A stretch of 64,000 nt of DNA from contig USFW01000007.1 of NCBI GenBank assembly GCA_900553985.1, positions 1 through 64,000 of the forward strand, written 5' to 3'. The position numbers and the translations under genes were made by a program. The notes below the pieces were generated by a model. The model had not been told where the DNA came from and made no database searches. It was given only the letters and a program-made list of their open reading frames with translations. Source of the DNA: an uncultured Clostridium sp. Lineage in GTDB: Bacteria; Bacillota; Clostridia; TANB77; CAG-508. Each line of letters opens with the position of its first letter. Position 1 is the stretch's first letter. Below, in pieces: positions 55,560 through 64,000 of this stretch.

Positions 55560-57518
55560 TTACGATAATAAATTCTCTAATTCTTTTATCTTGTCTCTCA
55601 ATTCAGCTGCTTTCTCAAATTCCATATCTGCTGCAAATTTTAACATTTCATCTGTTAATTTTGCTATTGTTTCTTTTATGTCATCTTCTTTTTCTAATTT
55701 ATATTCTACCCCTATGTCTTCTGCATCTGTTACTTTTATTGTGTCTCTTACTGATTTAGTTATAGTTCTTGGTGTTATGTTATGTTCTTTGTTGTACTCT
55801 TCTTGTATTTTTCTTCTTCTATTTGTTTCACTAATTGCTTTTTCCATACTATCAGTTAGCTCATCTGCATACATTATAACTGTCCCATCGGTATTTCTTG
55901 CAGCACGACCTATTGTTTGAATTAATGACCTCTCTGAACGCAAGAATCCTTCTTTATCAGCATCTAATATTGCAACTAATGATACTTCCGGAATATCTAA
56001 TCCTTCTCTTAATAAGTTTATTCCAACTAAAACATCAAACTCTCCTAATCTCAAATTTCTTATTATTTCCATTCTTTCTAAAGTTTTTGTTTCTGAATGC
56101 ATATAATTTACTTTAATATTTACGCTTTTTAAATATTCTGTTAAATCTTCAGCCATTTTTTTAGTTAATGTTGTAACTAAAACTCTTTCTTTCTTTTCTA
56201 TTCTTATTCTTATTTGTTCTATTAAATCATCTATTTGATTTGTTACAGGTTTAACTTCTATTTTTGGGTCTAATAATCCTGTTGGTCTAATAATTTGTTC
56301 AACTACATTTTCTTTACTATGTTCCTTTTCATAATCTCCTGGTGTAGCACTAACAAATACTACTTGATTTAATCTATCTTCAAATTCTTCAAATTTTAAT
56401 GGTCTATTGTCGAATGCTGATGGCAATCTAAATCCATAATTTATTAATGATTCTTTTCTAGAATGGTCTCCATTATACATTGCTCTAACTTGTGGAATTG
56501 TCGCATGTGACTCATCTACTAATAATAAAAAGTCTTTAGGAAAATAGTCAAAAAGAGTATATGGTGGACTTCCTGGTTTTCTTCCACTTATATGTCTTGA
56601 ATAGTTTTCTATTCCAGAACAAAATCCTGTTTCTTTCATCATTTCTATATCGAAATTTGTTCTTTCTTCTATTCTTTGAGCTTCTATTAATTTATCATTT
56701 TCCTTGAAATATTTTATCCTTTCTTCTAATTCTTCTTCAATAGTTACTATGGCTTTCTCCATCTTATTTTTAGTTGTTACATAGTGAGATGCTGGTGAAA
56801 TTAAAATATGCCTTCTACTTCCTATCGCTTTACCTGTTAATGGGTTTATTTCTGTTATTTTTTCAATTTCATCTCCCCAAAATTCAACTCTAATTGCTGA
56901 CTCTGATTTGTCTGATGGATATATTTCTACAATATCTCCCTTTGCTCTAAAAGTTCCTCTTTTAAAATCTATCTCATTTCTTGTATATTGCATTGTAATT
57001 AATTTTTTTAATACTTCATCTCTTCCCTTTTGCATTCCTGGTCTTAGTGATAACATCATTTCTTGATAATCCTCTGGATCTCCTAATCCATATATACAAG
57101 ATACTGATGCTATTATTATTACATCTCTCGTTTCAAATAATGATAATGTTGCTGAATGTCTTAGCTTATCTATTTCATCATTTACAGAAGAGTCTTTTTC
57201 TATATATGTATCTGATGATGGAATATAACTTTCTGGTTGGTAATAATCATAATATGAAACAAAATACTCCACATTGTTCTCTGGAAAAAACTCTTTAAAC
57301 TCAGAGTATAGTTGTCCAGCTAATGTCTTGTTATGTGCTAATACCAATGTTGGCTTCTGTACTTGCTGTATTATATTAGCCATCGTAAAAGTCTTGCCTG
57401 AACCCGTAACACCTAGAAGTGTCTGGAATTTCTTTCCTTCTTCTATTCCTTTTGATAAGTATTCTATTGCTTTTGGTTGGTCGCCTGTTGGCTTATAATC
57501 TGATACTAATTTGAACAT
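55560..57518 (-). CDS. uvrB: Excinuclease ABC subunit B
   Basis: DNA damage-verification helicase of nucleotide excision repair. The Walker [14 protein letters not shown], the beta-hairpin [20 protein letters not shown], helicase motifs ([36 protein letters not shown]) and the C-terminal UVR domain ([17 protein letters not shown]) are all present. I choose the ATG at 57518, preceded by GGGGAGAG; the ATG at 57542 lies before that site. No uvrA is next to it. Confidence 0.97.
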   Translation of the reverse strand: MFKLVSDYKPTGDQPKAIEYLSKGIEEGKKFQTLLGVTGSGKTFTMANIIQQVQKPTLVLAHNKTLAGQLYSEFKEFFPENNVEYFVSYYDYYQPESYIPSSDTYIEKDSSVNDEIDKLRHSATLSLFETRDVIIIASVSCIYGLGDPEDYQEMMLSLRPGMQKGRDEVLKKLITMQYTRNEIDFKRGTFRAKGDIVEIYPSDKSESAIRVEFWGDEIEKITEINPLTGKAIGSRRHILISPASHYVTTKNKMEKAIVTIEEELEERIKYFKENDKLIEAQRIEERTNFDIEMMKETGFCSGIENYSRHISGRKPGSPPYTLFDYFPKDFLLLVDESHATIPQVRAMYNGDHSRKESLINYGFRLPSAFDNRPLKFEEFEDRLNQVVFVSATPGDYEKEHSKENVVEQIIRPTGLLDPKIEVKPVTNQIDDLIEQIRIRIEKKERVLVTTLTKKMAEDLTEYLKSVNIKVNYMHSETKTLERMEIIRNLRLGEFDVLVGINLLREGLDIPEVSLVAILDADKEGFLRSERSLIQTIGRAARNTDGTVIMYADELTDSMEKAISETNRRRKIQEEYNKEHNITPRTITKSVRDTIKVTDAEDIGVEYKLEKEDDIKETIAKLTDEMLKFAADMEFEKAAELRDKIKELENLLS

Positions 57519-57681
57519 AAGCTCTCCCCATTCTTTCTTCATTTTTTTAGCAATATTTTATATAAAAATACTTTACACGATTTTTTCTTTAGGTCACCTA
57601 TTTTAGGCTTTTCTAACAAAATAACACAAATCAATGCCATGTACTATTCTCTAAGAAATTATAGCACAACACAAAATAAAA

Positions 57682-57710
57682 AACAAGATGGCTAAAAATG
57701 CCATCTTGTT
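57682..57710 (-). terminator. Intrinsic terminator after the HAD-Nudix pair
   Basis: AACAAGATGGC (57682-57692) pairs with GCCATCTTGTT (57700-57710). On the minus strand it is followed by TTTTTTATTTTG. Confidence 0.8.
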
Positions 57711-57830
57711 AACTTTGTGTAAAGATTTTCACGACAATTTTTTGTTTTCACTAAATTTTTAGCTTTCATAATAATACCTTACTTTAAATTATCTGTCCTA
57801 CTTATTGTAATTTGTAGAAATGATTATCCC

Positions 57831-58445
57831 CTATATCTCCATATTTATTAATTCACTTATATCCTTAATTTTTTTATAATATTTATCGCATTTTCCAAAA
57901 CCATATTCAGCCCATATAAAGTGTAATCCATTCATATTTGCTGATTCATAATCTTTCTTTGTGTCTCCAACATATATAGCTTTTACAATTTTATTTCTCT
58001 TAATTACCTCTTTTATATTTTTTTCTTTGCTTAATCCTGTACTACCTGAACATTCATAATCTTTAAAATACCTTTCTATGGAATAATGTTCTAAAAAAGC
58101 ATCTATATATCCTGATTGACAATTGCTCACAATATATAAATTATAATTATTTGATAAATCTTTAATTGTTTTAATTGTGTTTTTATAAATGTGTCCCCCA
58201 TTTTTCTTTAAATATTTATTCTCATTTTCCTGACATTTTGTAATAAATTCATTTCCTTCTTCACTATTTCCTTTAAATAAATATTCAATTATTTCATCTT
58301 TTGTAAATCCCATTATTTGTCTAATCTTTTCTTGATTAATCTTAATATTATAATTTTCAGCTTCCTCTTTCCATACTTGTTCAATTTCTATTGATGTATC
58401 CCATAATGTTCCATCTAAATCAAATATAATTGCTTTGTCTAACAT
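57831..58445 (-). CDS. HAD-superfamily hydrolase (phosphoglycolate phosphatase-like)
   Basis: 204 residues. Nucleophile motif IIFDLDGTLWDTS at about 7-19, YIVSNCQSG (motif II), an SKEKN lysine segment (motif III) and IYVGDTKKDYESANMNG (motif IV). A helical C1 cap lies between motifs I and II. Substrate unknown; small sugar phosphates or nucleotides are usual. Nine bases behind the Nudix gene on the same strand. Confidence 0.88.
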   Translation of the reverse strand: MLDKAIIFDLDGTLWDTSIEIEQVWKEEAENYNIKINQEKIRQIMGFTKDEIIEYLFKGNSEEGNEFITKCQENENKYLKKNGGHIYKNTIKTIKDLSNNYNLYIVSNCQSGYIDAFLEHYSIERYFKDYECSGSTGLSKEKNIKEVIKRNKIVKAIYVGDTKKDYESANMNGLHFIWAEYGFGKCDKYYKKIKDISELINMEI

Positions 58446-58454
58446 TTTTATCTC

Positions 58455-58946
58455 CTATTTTAATTTTAAATAATCTAAACATAACTCAAAAAATTCTGTA
58501 TGACTTTCAGAAAAAGCTTCATTTTTTATTAATTCATTTATTTCATCTATTGTAGCCCATTTTACATCTTCCACTTCTTCTTTCTGAATTTTTATTTTCT
58601 TTATATCTATATCTTCTTTTAAATAATAAATATCAACAAACTCATCTTCGGTTTTTATTGTTTTAAACAATTTAATATTTTCTTCTACTATATCAACACC
58701 TAATTCTTCTCTAATTTCTGTTATTATCCCTTGTTTACTTGTTTCTCCTGATACTGGGTGTCCTCCTGTAGTAGCCCATTTACCATCTTTCTTTTTTACT
58801 CTCTTTTGAATCAAAAATTCATTTTTGCTATTTTGTATAAAAACTACTACAGTTATATAATAACGTCCTTTTGGTACATCTTGTCCTTTATAAATTGTTT
58901 CTCCTGTTAATTCTTTGTTTTCATCATATAAATCTCTTAATTCCAT
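58455..58946 (-). CDS. Nudix hydrolase (IPP-isomerase-like subgroup)
   Basis: 163 residues. The Nudix box is GHPVSGETSKQGIITEIREELG (key residues G, E, REL-EE), flanked by LIQKRVKKKDGKWATTGG. The N-terminus LRDLYDENKELTGET resembles isopentenyl-diphosphate isomerase and its YfcD-like relatives rather than MutT. It probably hydrolyses a nucleoside diphosphate derivative. Operon with the HAD gene. Confidence 0.87.
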   Translation of the reverse strand: MELRDLYDENKELTGETIYKGQDVPKGRYYITVVVFIQNSKNEFLIQKRVKKKDGKWATTGGHPVSGETSKQGIITEIREELGVDIVEENIKLFKTIKTEDEFVDIYYLKEDIDIKKIKIQKEEVEDVKWATIDEINELIKNEAFSESHTEFFELCLDYLKLK

Positions 58947-59023
58947 AGCTAATCTCCTTATAAAATTTTTATTATTTTATCATATTAATATAAGAGTTTT
59001 CAAACATATTTATATCATAGTAT

Positions 59024-60775
59024 GTGTCAAGTAAAAGTAGGCAATTTTTTTATCTTTTTTTCTAATCCTTCAATGTCAACTATTTCAACACTTTTATATT
59101 TTTTAGTTTGTTTAATAAACATAGTCCTTTTTAAAAACTACATTTCATTCCTGAAAATTCTCTCATTTTCATTATTTCTTTCATGAATTTTGATTTTATT
59201 ATGACATTCATTGTTGTATTATTTTTTTCTGTTTCTTTTCTATTTGCTCTATGATTTTTCTTATTTTTTCTTACATTCTCTTCAATTTCTTTTATCCATT
59301 CTTCTACACTATTATCTATCTTTATTGGTTTTTCAATTTTTTCTATTTCTATATTACTATTATTTTCCACTTTAGTTGCACATACTTTTGCTAAATATGA
59401 TACCCCTTTCTTTCCAAAACTTTTTCTTCCACTTCCTAGTCTTACTTTTAATACAGTAAATATCTGGCTTTCCATTATTCCAGGATTTCTATATTCTACT
59501 CCTTCTGGTGCTTCTGGAAGTTCCTTTCCTTGTTCTGTTAATATATCTTGATACCTTGGCATTCCATCTTTTAAGTAACTCTGTAATTTATTTAATTTCT
59601 TTACTGTTTTTTCTTCTCCTCCTAATTCATATTTTAAATTTTCTATATATCCTTGTACCTCTGAATATCTCTTTTCTTCTATCATCTTTGTTAATTCTTT
59701 TTTATATTTTTCTTCTTGTATATCTCTTACTATTTCTTGATGTATGTGGAAATTATCTTTTTTGTGATATCGCTCCTTTTACTGTTATATTTTTTATCCA
59801 TCTTGCTCCATCTCCATTCATTACTCTTAACTCTATTTTTTCTTCGTTGTATTTCTGATATACTTTTGCATTTCTTATCTTTTCTAATTTTTTACTGCTC
59901 ATCATTCCTGTTATATATGTTTTATTTACAAGAGAATGTCTTGTGTCATCTTTTTTCCATCCTTCATATGTTACATGTAGCTTTAACTCTGTTTTTACTG
60001 ATTTTGGTTCTTTATATTCCTTTCCTTTTTTCTCACATTGCTTCTTATATTTATCTATTTGTTCTTGTCTATCTTTTCCTTATAAGTTTATCCACAAACC
60101 ATCTGCTTCTTCGAATAATGCTAATATTTCTTTTGTCCCTTTTATTAGCTTTTCAGTTTCAAACAATTCTATTTCTTCATTTTCTTTTGCTTCTATTTTT
60201 TCACCAACTTCTAATACTAAATTTCTTAGACCTTCATGACTTAATGTTCCATTTGTTGTATTTTTTATTTCTTCTTCTCCTTTTCTGTATGATGGTGTAT
60301 TTACTGCTATTTCCAATGCTTTTTCTGCTAAATTTGCTGATACTTTTCCTATTGTTTCTATTTTCATATCTTCATCTACTAAAAATACATACTTCTTTTC
60401 ATTATTTTCTTCTACTAGATAAATTGCTCTTTGATATTGTACTTCTCCCATTATTGTTTTTATACAATTTTGTTTATATCCTTTGTGCCTGAACTTCTTC
60501 TTATCCCTAAGTTTCATTAATCTTTTATCTCTATTTTCTAGTATGTATTTTATTATTATACAACCTAACATGCATACAAATTTATATATTTTTTTCTCCA
60601 AATCATTGAATTTTACACCATTTTTTTGTTACAATTTCTTCAAACATAGATATTTCCTTTCTTTTGTGTCGTTTTGCAATTCACATTGTATTGGATTATC
60701 TATGTTTTTTCAATATTTTTTAGAAAAAAATTTAGTAGACAAAATTTCTATATTTTGCCTACTAATATTTTACAC
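59024..60775 (-). mobile_element. Inactivated ISLre2-family insertion sequence
   Basis: About 1.75 kb. The left end GTGTCAAGTAAAAGTAGGCA (59024-59043) and the inverted right end, which ends at 60775 and reads GTGTAAAATATTAGTAGGCA on the other strand, agree at about 15 of 20 positions, and enclose a transposase gene of the ISLre2/UPF0236 type. No clear target duplication is seen (TCATAGTAT left, TAACCTATT right). The right end lies five bases from the stop codon of the Ig-like membrane protein gene. Confidence 0.75.
59131..60647 (-). pseudogene. ISLre2/UPF0236 transposase with three lesions
   Basis: Reading from the ATG at 60647: MFEEIVTK, then KFNDLEKKIYKFVCMLGC after a +1 shift in the T7 run at 60621-60627. 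The frame runs through RAIYLVEENNEKKYVFLVDE and EADGLWINL to a TAA at 60080-60082. It continues in the same frame (GKDRQEQIDKYKKQ, LHVTYEGWKKDDTRHSLV, RVMNGDGARWIKN) to a second +1 shift at the T6 run 59758-59763. It ends with DNFHIHQEIVRDIQEEKY and the remainder. The conserved family segments are otherwise intact, so inactivation is recent. Confidence 0.82.
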
Positions 60776-60779
60776 TAAC

Positions 60780-61310
60780 CTATTTAATTTCAAATTCATT
60801 TGAATATATATCAATATATCCATTATCATAAACTGGTTTAACTATTCTATATGTTCCATTTGGTAATTTTCCATAAAATTTTTCTATATCTAATTTTTGA
60901 GTTAATTGATTATCTTCATTCAATTCATAAGCTATATCGATCCAAGATAAGTCATCAGATATATATTTTAAATCCTTCCATTCCCCATTGACTTTTTCTT
61001 GAACTCTAAACTCTATTCCCCAACCATATTGATCTTTATTATTATCTGTAATAGTTATTGAAACACTTTCTGGATTTATTGTATTACTTCCAACTTTTAT
61101 TATAACATTACTTGGACTTCGAGCAGATTTTGTATCTTTTTGTTCATGATTTACAGTATCAACAGGATTAGAAGTAATATTTTCAACTGTAAAATCAAAA
61201 TTTTCTCTATTTGTAACACTTTTTTCAATTATTTTATATGCTATAACAATTCCAATAATTATAATCAATACAAGTAAAATTCCAATAATTACTTTCTTAT
61301 TTTTATTCAT
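60780..61310 (-). CDS. Membrane-anchored Ig-like (Big_14-type) domain protein
   Basis: 176 residues from the ATG at 61310 (TTGGTGG ribosome-site-like, nine bases before). One N-terminal membrane helix (about 6-26), a linker, then a beta-sandwich with VSITITDNN, YGWGIEFRVQEKVNGEWKDL and FYGKLPNGTYRIVKPVYDNG, a pattern of the bacterial Ig-like Big_14 family. It faces outwards. Function unknown; ligand or protein binding is likely. Confidence 0.75.
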   Translation of the reverse strand: MNKNKKVIIGILLVLIIIIGIVIAYKIIEKSVTNRENFDFTVENITSNPVDTVNHEQKDTKSARSPSNVIIKVGSNTINPESVSITITDNNKDQYGWGIEFRVQEKVNGEWKDLKYISDDLSWIDIAYELNEDNQLTQKLDIEKFYGKLPNGTYRIVKPVYDNGYIDIYSNEFEIK

Positions 61311-61375
61311 TTTTACCACCAATTCAACCTTTCTTTTTATAATTTCATATAAATTATAGCTTAGTATCTAGTTAA

Positions 61376-61566
61376 TTACTGTTTTTGAATTATATTGCAT
61401 TTCATTGTTCCATTAGTATATTTTTTCATAAATTGTAAAAATTCTTCTTTGTTAAATTCTACATTTTTTATCAATATTTCTTAAAATTCTTTTGTACTAT
61501 CTATCAAATAATTTGCTTCTTTTTATCTTTGAATTTATTTGTTACTTTTTCTACTTTTAATTCCAT
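61376..61566 (-). pseudogene. Remnant of a small gene downstream of tfoX-like copy 2
   Basis: An ATG at 61566 with GTGGAG upstream starts MELKVEKVTNKFKDKKK. The frame is then lost, and the next frame gives ANYLIDSTKEF-stop-EILI, NVEFNKEEFLQFMKKYTNGT and KCNIIQKQ. One shift and one internal TAA make it dead. Family not recognised. Confidence 0.5.
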
Positions 61567-61626
61567 ATTATCAACTCCACTTATAAATTACTATTGTTCT
61601 CACGAACTACAAACTTGTAATTTGCG

Positions 61627-61926
61627 TTATTTTTTACTTGGTAAATCTTTGCAAGTTTCAATAACAATTTCTTTTAAACTTTCTTTATTATCTACATCAT
61701 CAACTAAATACATTGGTTTAGCATTTTCGTAAGGTATTTGTTCTTGCATACTGTATTTTTTATTGCTATTAACTCTCTTTACAAGTAGCTTATTATCATA
61801 TATACCTCCAAACAGAATATTGTTATAATACAATAAATATTCTCCCATCATTGCTTTGCAATTTATATTATCTAATAAATCTAATTGTTCCAATATAAAA
61901 TCTTTATAATCTTTTGATGTTGCCAT
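61627..61926 (-). CDS. TfoX N-terminal-domain protein, copy 2
   Basis: 99 residues, nearly the same protein as that encoded at 12230-12556: MATSKDYKDFILEQLDLLDN, then the MMGEYLLYYNNILFGGIYDN core. It ends normally in CKDLPSKK, so this is probably the intact form and copy 1 the altered one. GAGGAGG lies before the ATG. It follows a 47-residue membrane protein gene by 23 bases. Role in Clostridia unknown. Confidence 0.8.
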   Translation of the reverse strand: MATSKDYKDFILEQLDLLDNINCKAMMGEYLLYYNNILFGGIYDNKLLVKRVNSNKKYSMQEQIPYENAKPMYLVDDVDNKESLKEIVIETCKDLPSKK

Positions 61927-61949
61927 AATAAAACCTCCTCTACAACTTA

Positions 61950-62093
61950 CTATTTAACTATAAATCTGTAAATTGCATAAGCAACCCATATAAGCCAAGA
62001 ATATGCCCACGCATTAAATATAATACTTACTGCTAAATACACAATAGCTACTATAATTGCTATTACCCAATTTATTATTTTTTTCTTATCCAT
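61950..62093 (-). CDS. Small membrane protein (47 aa)
   Basis: MDKKKIINWVIAIIVAIVYL is followed by a second hydrophobic, Trp-rich segment (FNAWAYSWLIWVAYAIYRFI) and VK. Two membrane helices with a short turn are likely. AGGAGG lies six bases before the ATG. Directly upstream of tfoX-like copy 2 and probably in its operon. Not recognised. Confidence 0.6.
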   Translation of the reverse strand: MDKKKIINWVIAIIVAIVYLAVSIIFNAWAYSWLIWVAYAIYRFIVK

Positions 62094-62110
62094 TTAGAAG
62101 CCTCCTAAAA

Positions 62111-62376
62111 AAAATTACTATCTGTTGTTATAATATCATAAAAAGAAAAATTACTCTATACTTTTTGTATAAAGTAATTTAAATTTATAAATATACATTA
62201 TTTTTCTTTTTTCTTAGTTCAAAAATATGATTTCCTAAACTTATTGCTTATTATCTACTCTCAATAATAATTATATAAAATAGTTATATATATTTCTACC
62301 AAAGGTTTTTAGAAGTGGGCAAAGTTTTTTAACATTTTGATAAATTACTATCTTTTATTATAATATTATAAAAAAC
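62111..62376. repeat. Pair of diverged direct repeats in a gene-free stretch
   Basis: AAAATTACTATCTGTTGTTA and following bases (62111-62145) recur as TAAATTACTATCTTTTATTA (62341-62376) with about four changes in 34 positions. Both include TTATAATAT followed by an A run. No gene is seen from 62094 to 62431; the repeats may be duplicated promoter regions. Confidence 0.35.
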
Positions 62377-62431
62377 ATTGACTCTATTAATTTTCACTAA
62401 TTTTCTAATTCTTTTCTTTCTATTTTTTTAT

Positions 62432-62851
62432 TTACTTGCCACTTTCAAAATAATATTTTTTCAATTCTTTTTCTAAATCTTTCATATACTTTTTCTGTTG
62501 GCTCTTTAAATAAAATTTTGCAAGCAATTTCATTATAAAATTTTTCACTTCTATTTCTTCAGTAAAGTCTAATTCAATATTGCCATTTGGAAGTTCTTTA
62601 AATATACCAATCCATTTTCCTTTTAAATTAGCATTTTCTAAATTGAACTTATACTCTTTTAATTTTTCTTTTGCTGTTATAGTAAAATATGTTGGAAAAT
62701 TATTTTTCCCATATTCAATAAAATGTTTTTCATCTATTATATCAATTTTTGATAAATCACTTCTCCAAGAGTAATTATAGTTATCTGTAATAACATCCCA
62801 TAATTTATCTTTATCACAATGAAATTTTTTTTTTATAATGGATTTGACCAT
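62432..62851 (-). CDS. SRPBCC (START-like) domain protein
   Basis: 139 residues, a single SRPBCC fold: the N-terminal strand VKSIIKKKFHCDKDKLWDVI, central beta strands with NGNIELDFTEEIEV, and a long C-terminal helix (FIMKLLAKFYLKSQQKKYMK). Such proteins bind hydrophobic ligands; the ligand is unknown. CGGAGG precedes the ATG. It follows the DUF3781 gene by 16 bases. Confidence 0.75.
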   Translation of the reverse strand: MVKSIIKKKFHCDKDKLWDVITDNYNYSWRSDLSKIDIIDEKHFIEYGKNNFPTYFTITAKEKLKEYKFNLENANLKGKWIGIFKELPNGNIELDFTEEIEVKNFIMKLLAKFYLKSQQKKYMKDLEKELKKYYFESGK

Positions 62852-62867
62852 AAATAACCTCCGAATT

Positions 62868-63113
62868 TTATGTTTTAGTATGTGCAGTAATAATTGTATA
62901 ACTGTATGAGTTAATGGTTATTATTATATTATCTATTTCACAGTACCAATTTTTGCCCTTCTTATATATATTACAACTTTTATTTAAAATTTGATTTTTA
63001 CAATACTCAACAATATCATTATTATTTAATTTAAGATTCTTTTTAATTCTACCAATACCCATTTCAGTAGTATGAATTTTATCTATGTTAGCTAATAATA
63101 TTTCTTTATTCAT
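62868..63113 (-). CDS. DUF3781 protein
   Basis: 81 residues: LLANIDKIHTTEMGIGRIKK, IVEYCKNQILN, NWYCEIDNIIITINSYSYTI and a final AHTK, the whole of the DUF3781 domain. Soluble, function unknown. It lies between the radical SAM gene (16 bases) and the SRPBCC gene; all three are probably one transcript. Confidence 0.8.
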   Translation of the reverse strand: MNKEILLANIDKIHTTEMGIGRIKKNLKLNNNDIVEYCKNQILNKSCNIYKKGKNWYCEIDNIIITINSYSYTIITAHTKT

Positions 63114-63129
63114 TTATACTTTCTCTTTT

Positions 63130-64000
63130 CTATATAAAAGATAGTTGTTCTTCTTGTTTTGCTTCTTTTTTATATGCCTTTATTATGTCATTCATTTTAT
63201 ACAGTAATCCATATCTTTCACATTCTTCTTTAAATATTTTGCTTAAATTTTTATTTAATGGATAGCAAAAATAGTTATTTCCATAAATTTTAATATATTT
63301 TTCTTTCAATTTAGGAAAATTTTTATCTAATTGTTTATAAAAATATTCTCGTTGATTCTCTCTTAGTGTAACTCCTCCCATAGAAAATACAAATTTTGCT
63401 CCATTTTTATAAGACAATTTTATTATATTTCTAATATTTTCCTCTGAATCTGTTATAAATGGAATAATTGGTGTTAGTAATGTTCCAACAAATAATCCTT
63501 GCTCAGATAATTGTCTCATTGCTTTTAGCCTTTCAGAAGACACACACACATTTGGTTCTATTTTTTTTGATAAATTATCATCTGCTGAGGTAATTGTGAA
63601 TTTAAGTATCACATCTGCTTTCTTATTTATTTCATTAAATATTTCTATATCTCTAATAATTAAATCACTTTTTGTTTCTATTGATACTCCAAATTTGTAA
63701 TAAGAAATTAATTCTAGTGCTTTTTTTGTTATTTCATATTGCTTTTCAAAAGGATTATAAGTATCTGACATTGCACCTATTCCAATTACTCCTTTTTTTC
63801 TTTTATTTCTTAATTCTTGATTTAGTATTTCAATCTCATCTTTTTTTGCTCGAACTCTATCAAAATCTTCTACTTGATAACAATTACTTCTACTATCACA
63901 ATATATACACTTATGGCAACATCCTTTATATAAGTTCATATTATAATCAATTCCAAACCATTCTGTTCCATGTGTCGCTCTTTGAAGTATTGTCTTTGCT
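63130..64000 (-). CDS. Radical SAM protein, spore photoproduct lyase-like family (5' end outside the window)
   Basis: The frame is open to the window edge: before the ATG at 63939 it reads AKTILQRATHGTEWFGIDYN, which is conserved in the family, so the true start lies beyond 64000. The [4Fe-4S] motif is GCCHKCIYCDSRSNCYQV. GVIGIGAMSDTYNPFEKQYE and SIETKSDLIIRD follow, as in the Rv2578c/SplB-like group. It lacks the known SPL C-terminal residues as far as I can judge, so DNA repair is not certain. Confidence 0.85.
   Translation of the reverse strand, partial: AKTILQRATHGTEWFGIDYNMNLYKGCCHKCIYCDSRSNCYQVEDFDRVRAKKDEIEILNQELRNKRKKGVIGIGAMSDTYNPFEKQYEITKKALELISYYKFGVSIETKSDLIIRDIEIFNEINKKADVILKFTITSADDNLSKKIEPNVCVSSERLKAMRQLSEQGLFVGTLLTPIIPFITDSEENIRNIIKLSYKNGAKFVFSMGGVTLRENQREYFYKQLDKNFPKLKEKYIKIYGNNYFCYPLNKNLSKIFKEECERYGLLYKMNDIIKAYKKEAKQEEQLSFI

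Noticed and set aside
59716..60492. 258-codon hydrophobic plus-strand frame opposite the IS
   Set aside because: It is the antisense of the transposase; the Leu/Phe-rich composition results from Glu/Lys-rich codons on the other strand.
59014..60784. Target-site duplication of the IS
   Set aside because: The bases flanking 59024 and 60775 (TCATAGTAT and TAACCTATT) do not match, so none is claimed.
1..64000. tRNA or rRNA genes
   Set aside because: No TTCGAAT-type T-loop within a cloverleaf and no conserved rRNA segments were seen on either strand.

Overview
The window is very AT-rich DNA from a spore-forming, low-GC Gram-positive anaerobe of the class Clostridia; I cannot name a genus. The evidence is: yabP-yabQ-divIC and ytvI (sporulation and division), a trimeric electron-bifurcating type [FeFe]-hydrogenase (hydC-hydB-hydA), Shine-Dalgarno sites of AGGAGG type before almost every gene, U-rich intrinsic terminators between convergent genes, and strongly purine-rich coding strands. 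No rRNA, tRNA or CRISPR array was seen.

Region 1 (about 0.2-12.6 kb, plus strand) is a cell-surface block. A class A penicillin-binding protein is followed by a polysaccharide locus: GT4, GT2, GT2, a Wzy/O-antigen-ligase-like membrane protein, GT4 and a GT2-GT4 fusion. A RhuM-Fic gene is inserted among them and a TfoX-like gene follows. Region 2 (12.6-15.4 kb) is low in genes and looks like a decayed plasmid or mobile-element module. It holds a Rep-like winged-helix protein, four copies of a TTTTGTGCAA-type repeat, a dense set of hairpins including a 66-bp palindrome, and a small gene with a second, wrecked copy. Region 3 (15.4-20.1 kb) is housekeeping: phosphodiesterase, rho, divIC, yabQ, yabP.

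Region 4 (20.1-26.5 kb) is the most unusual part. Five tightly coupled minus-strand genes encode a glutamine-synthetase-fold protein that lacks most catalytic carboxylates, two radical SAM proteins with extra C-terminal cysteines, an HPr-kinase-like P-loop protein and a HAD phosphatase. A PfkB kinase with a cysteine-rich tail lies upstream, and a perfect 43-bp inverted repeat closes the operon. This is my best candidate for an undescribed pathway. Region 5 (26.6-47 kb) is mostly core: beta-CASP nuclease, a broken aspartate kinase, UbiB, prfB with its programmed +1 frameshift, secA, guaA, ytvI and murD, mixed with unknown genes. One of these has a 5' leader that can form alternative hairpins next to its ribosome binding site.

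Region 6 (47-64 kb) holds the hydrogenase operon (hydB is split at a UGA), an Spx/ArsC protein, a 260-bp MITE-like element, a glycolipid pair (acyltransferase plus GT4), uvrB, HAD and Nudix genes, a dead ISLre2-type insertion sequence, a second TfoX-like gene with a new 47-residue membrane protein, DUF3781 and SRPBCC genes, and a radical SAM gene cut by the window edge. Several breaks (lysC, hydB, IS transposase) are single-base insertions, three of them in A/T runs, so sequence or assembly error must be excluded before calling them pseudogenes.
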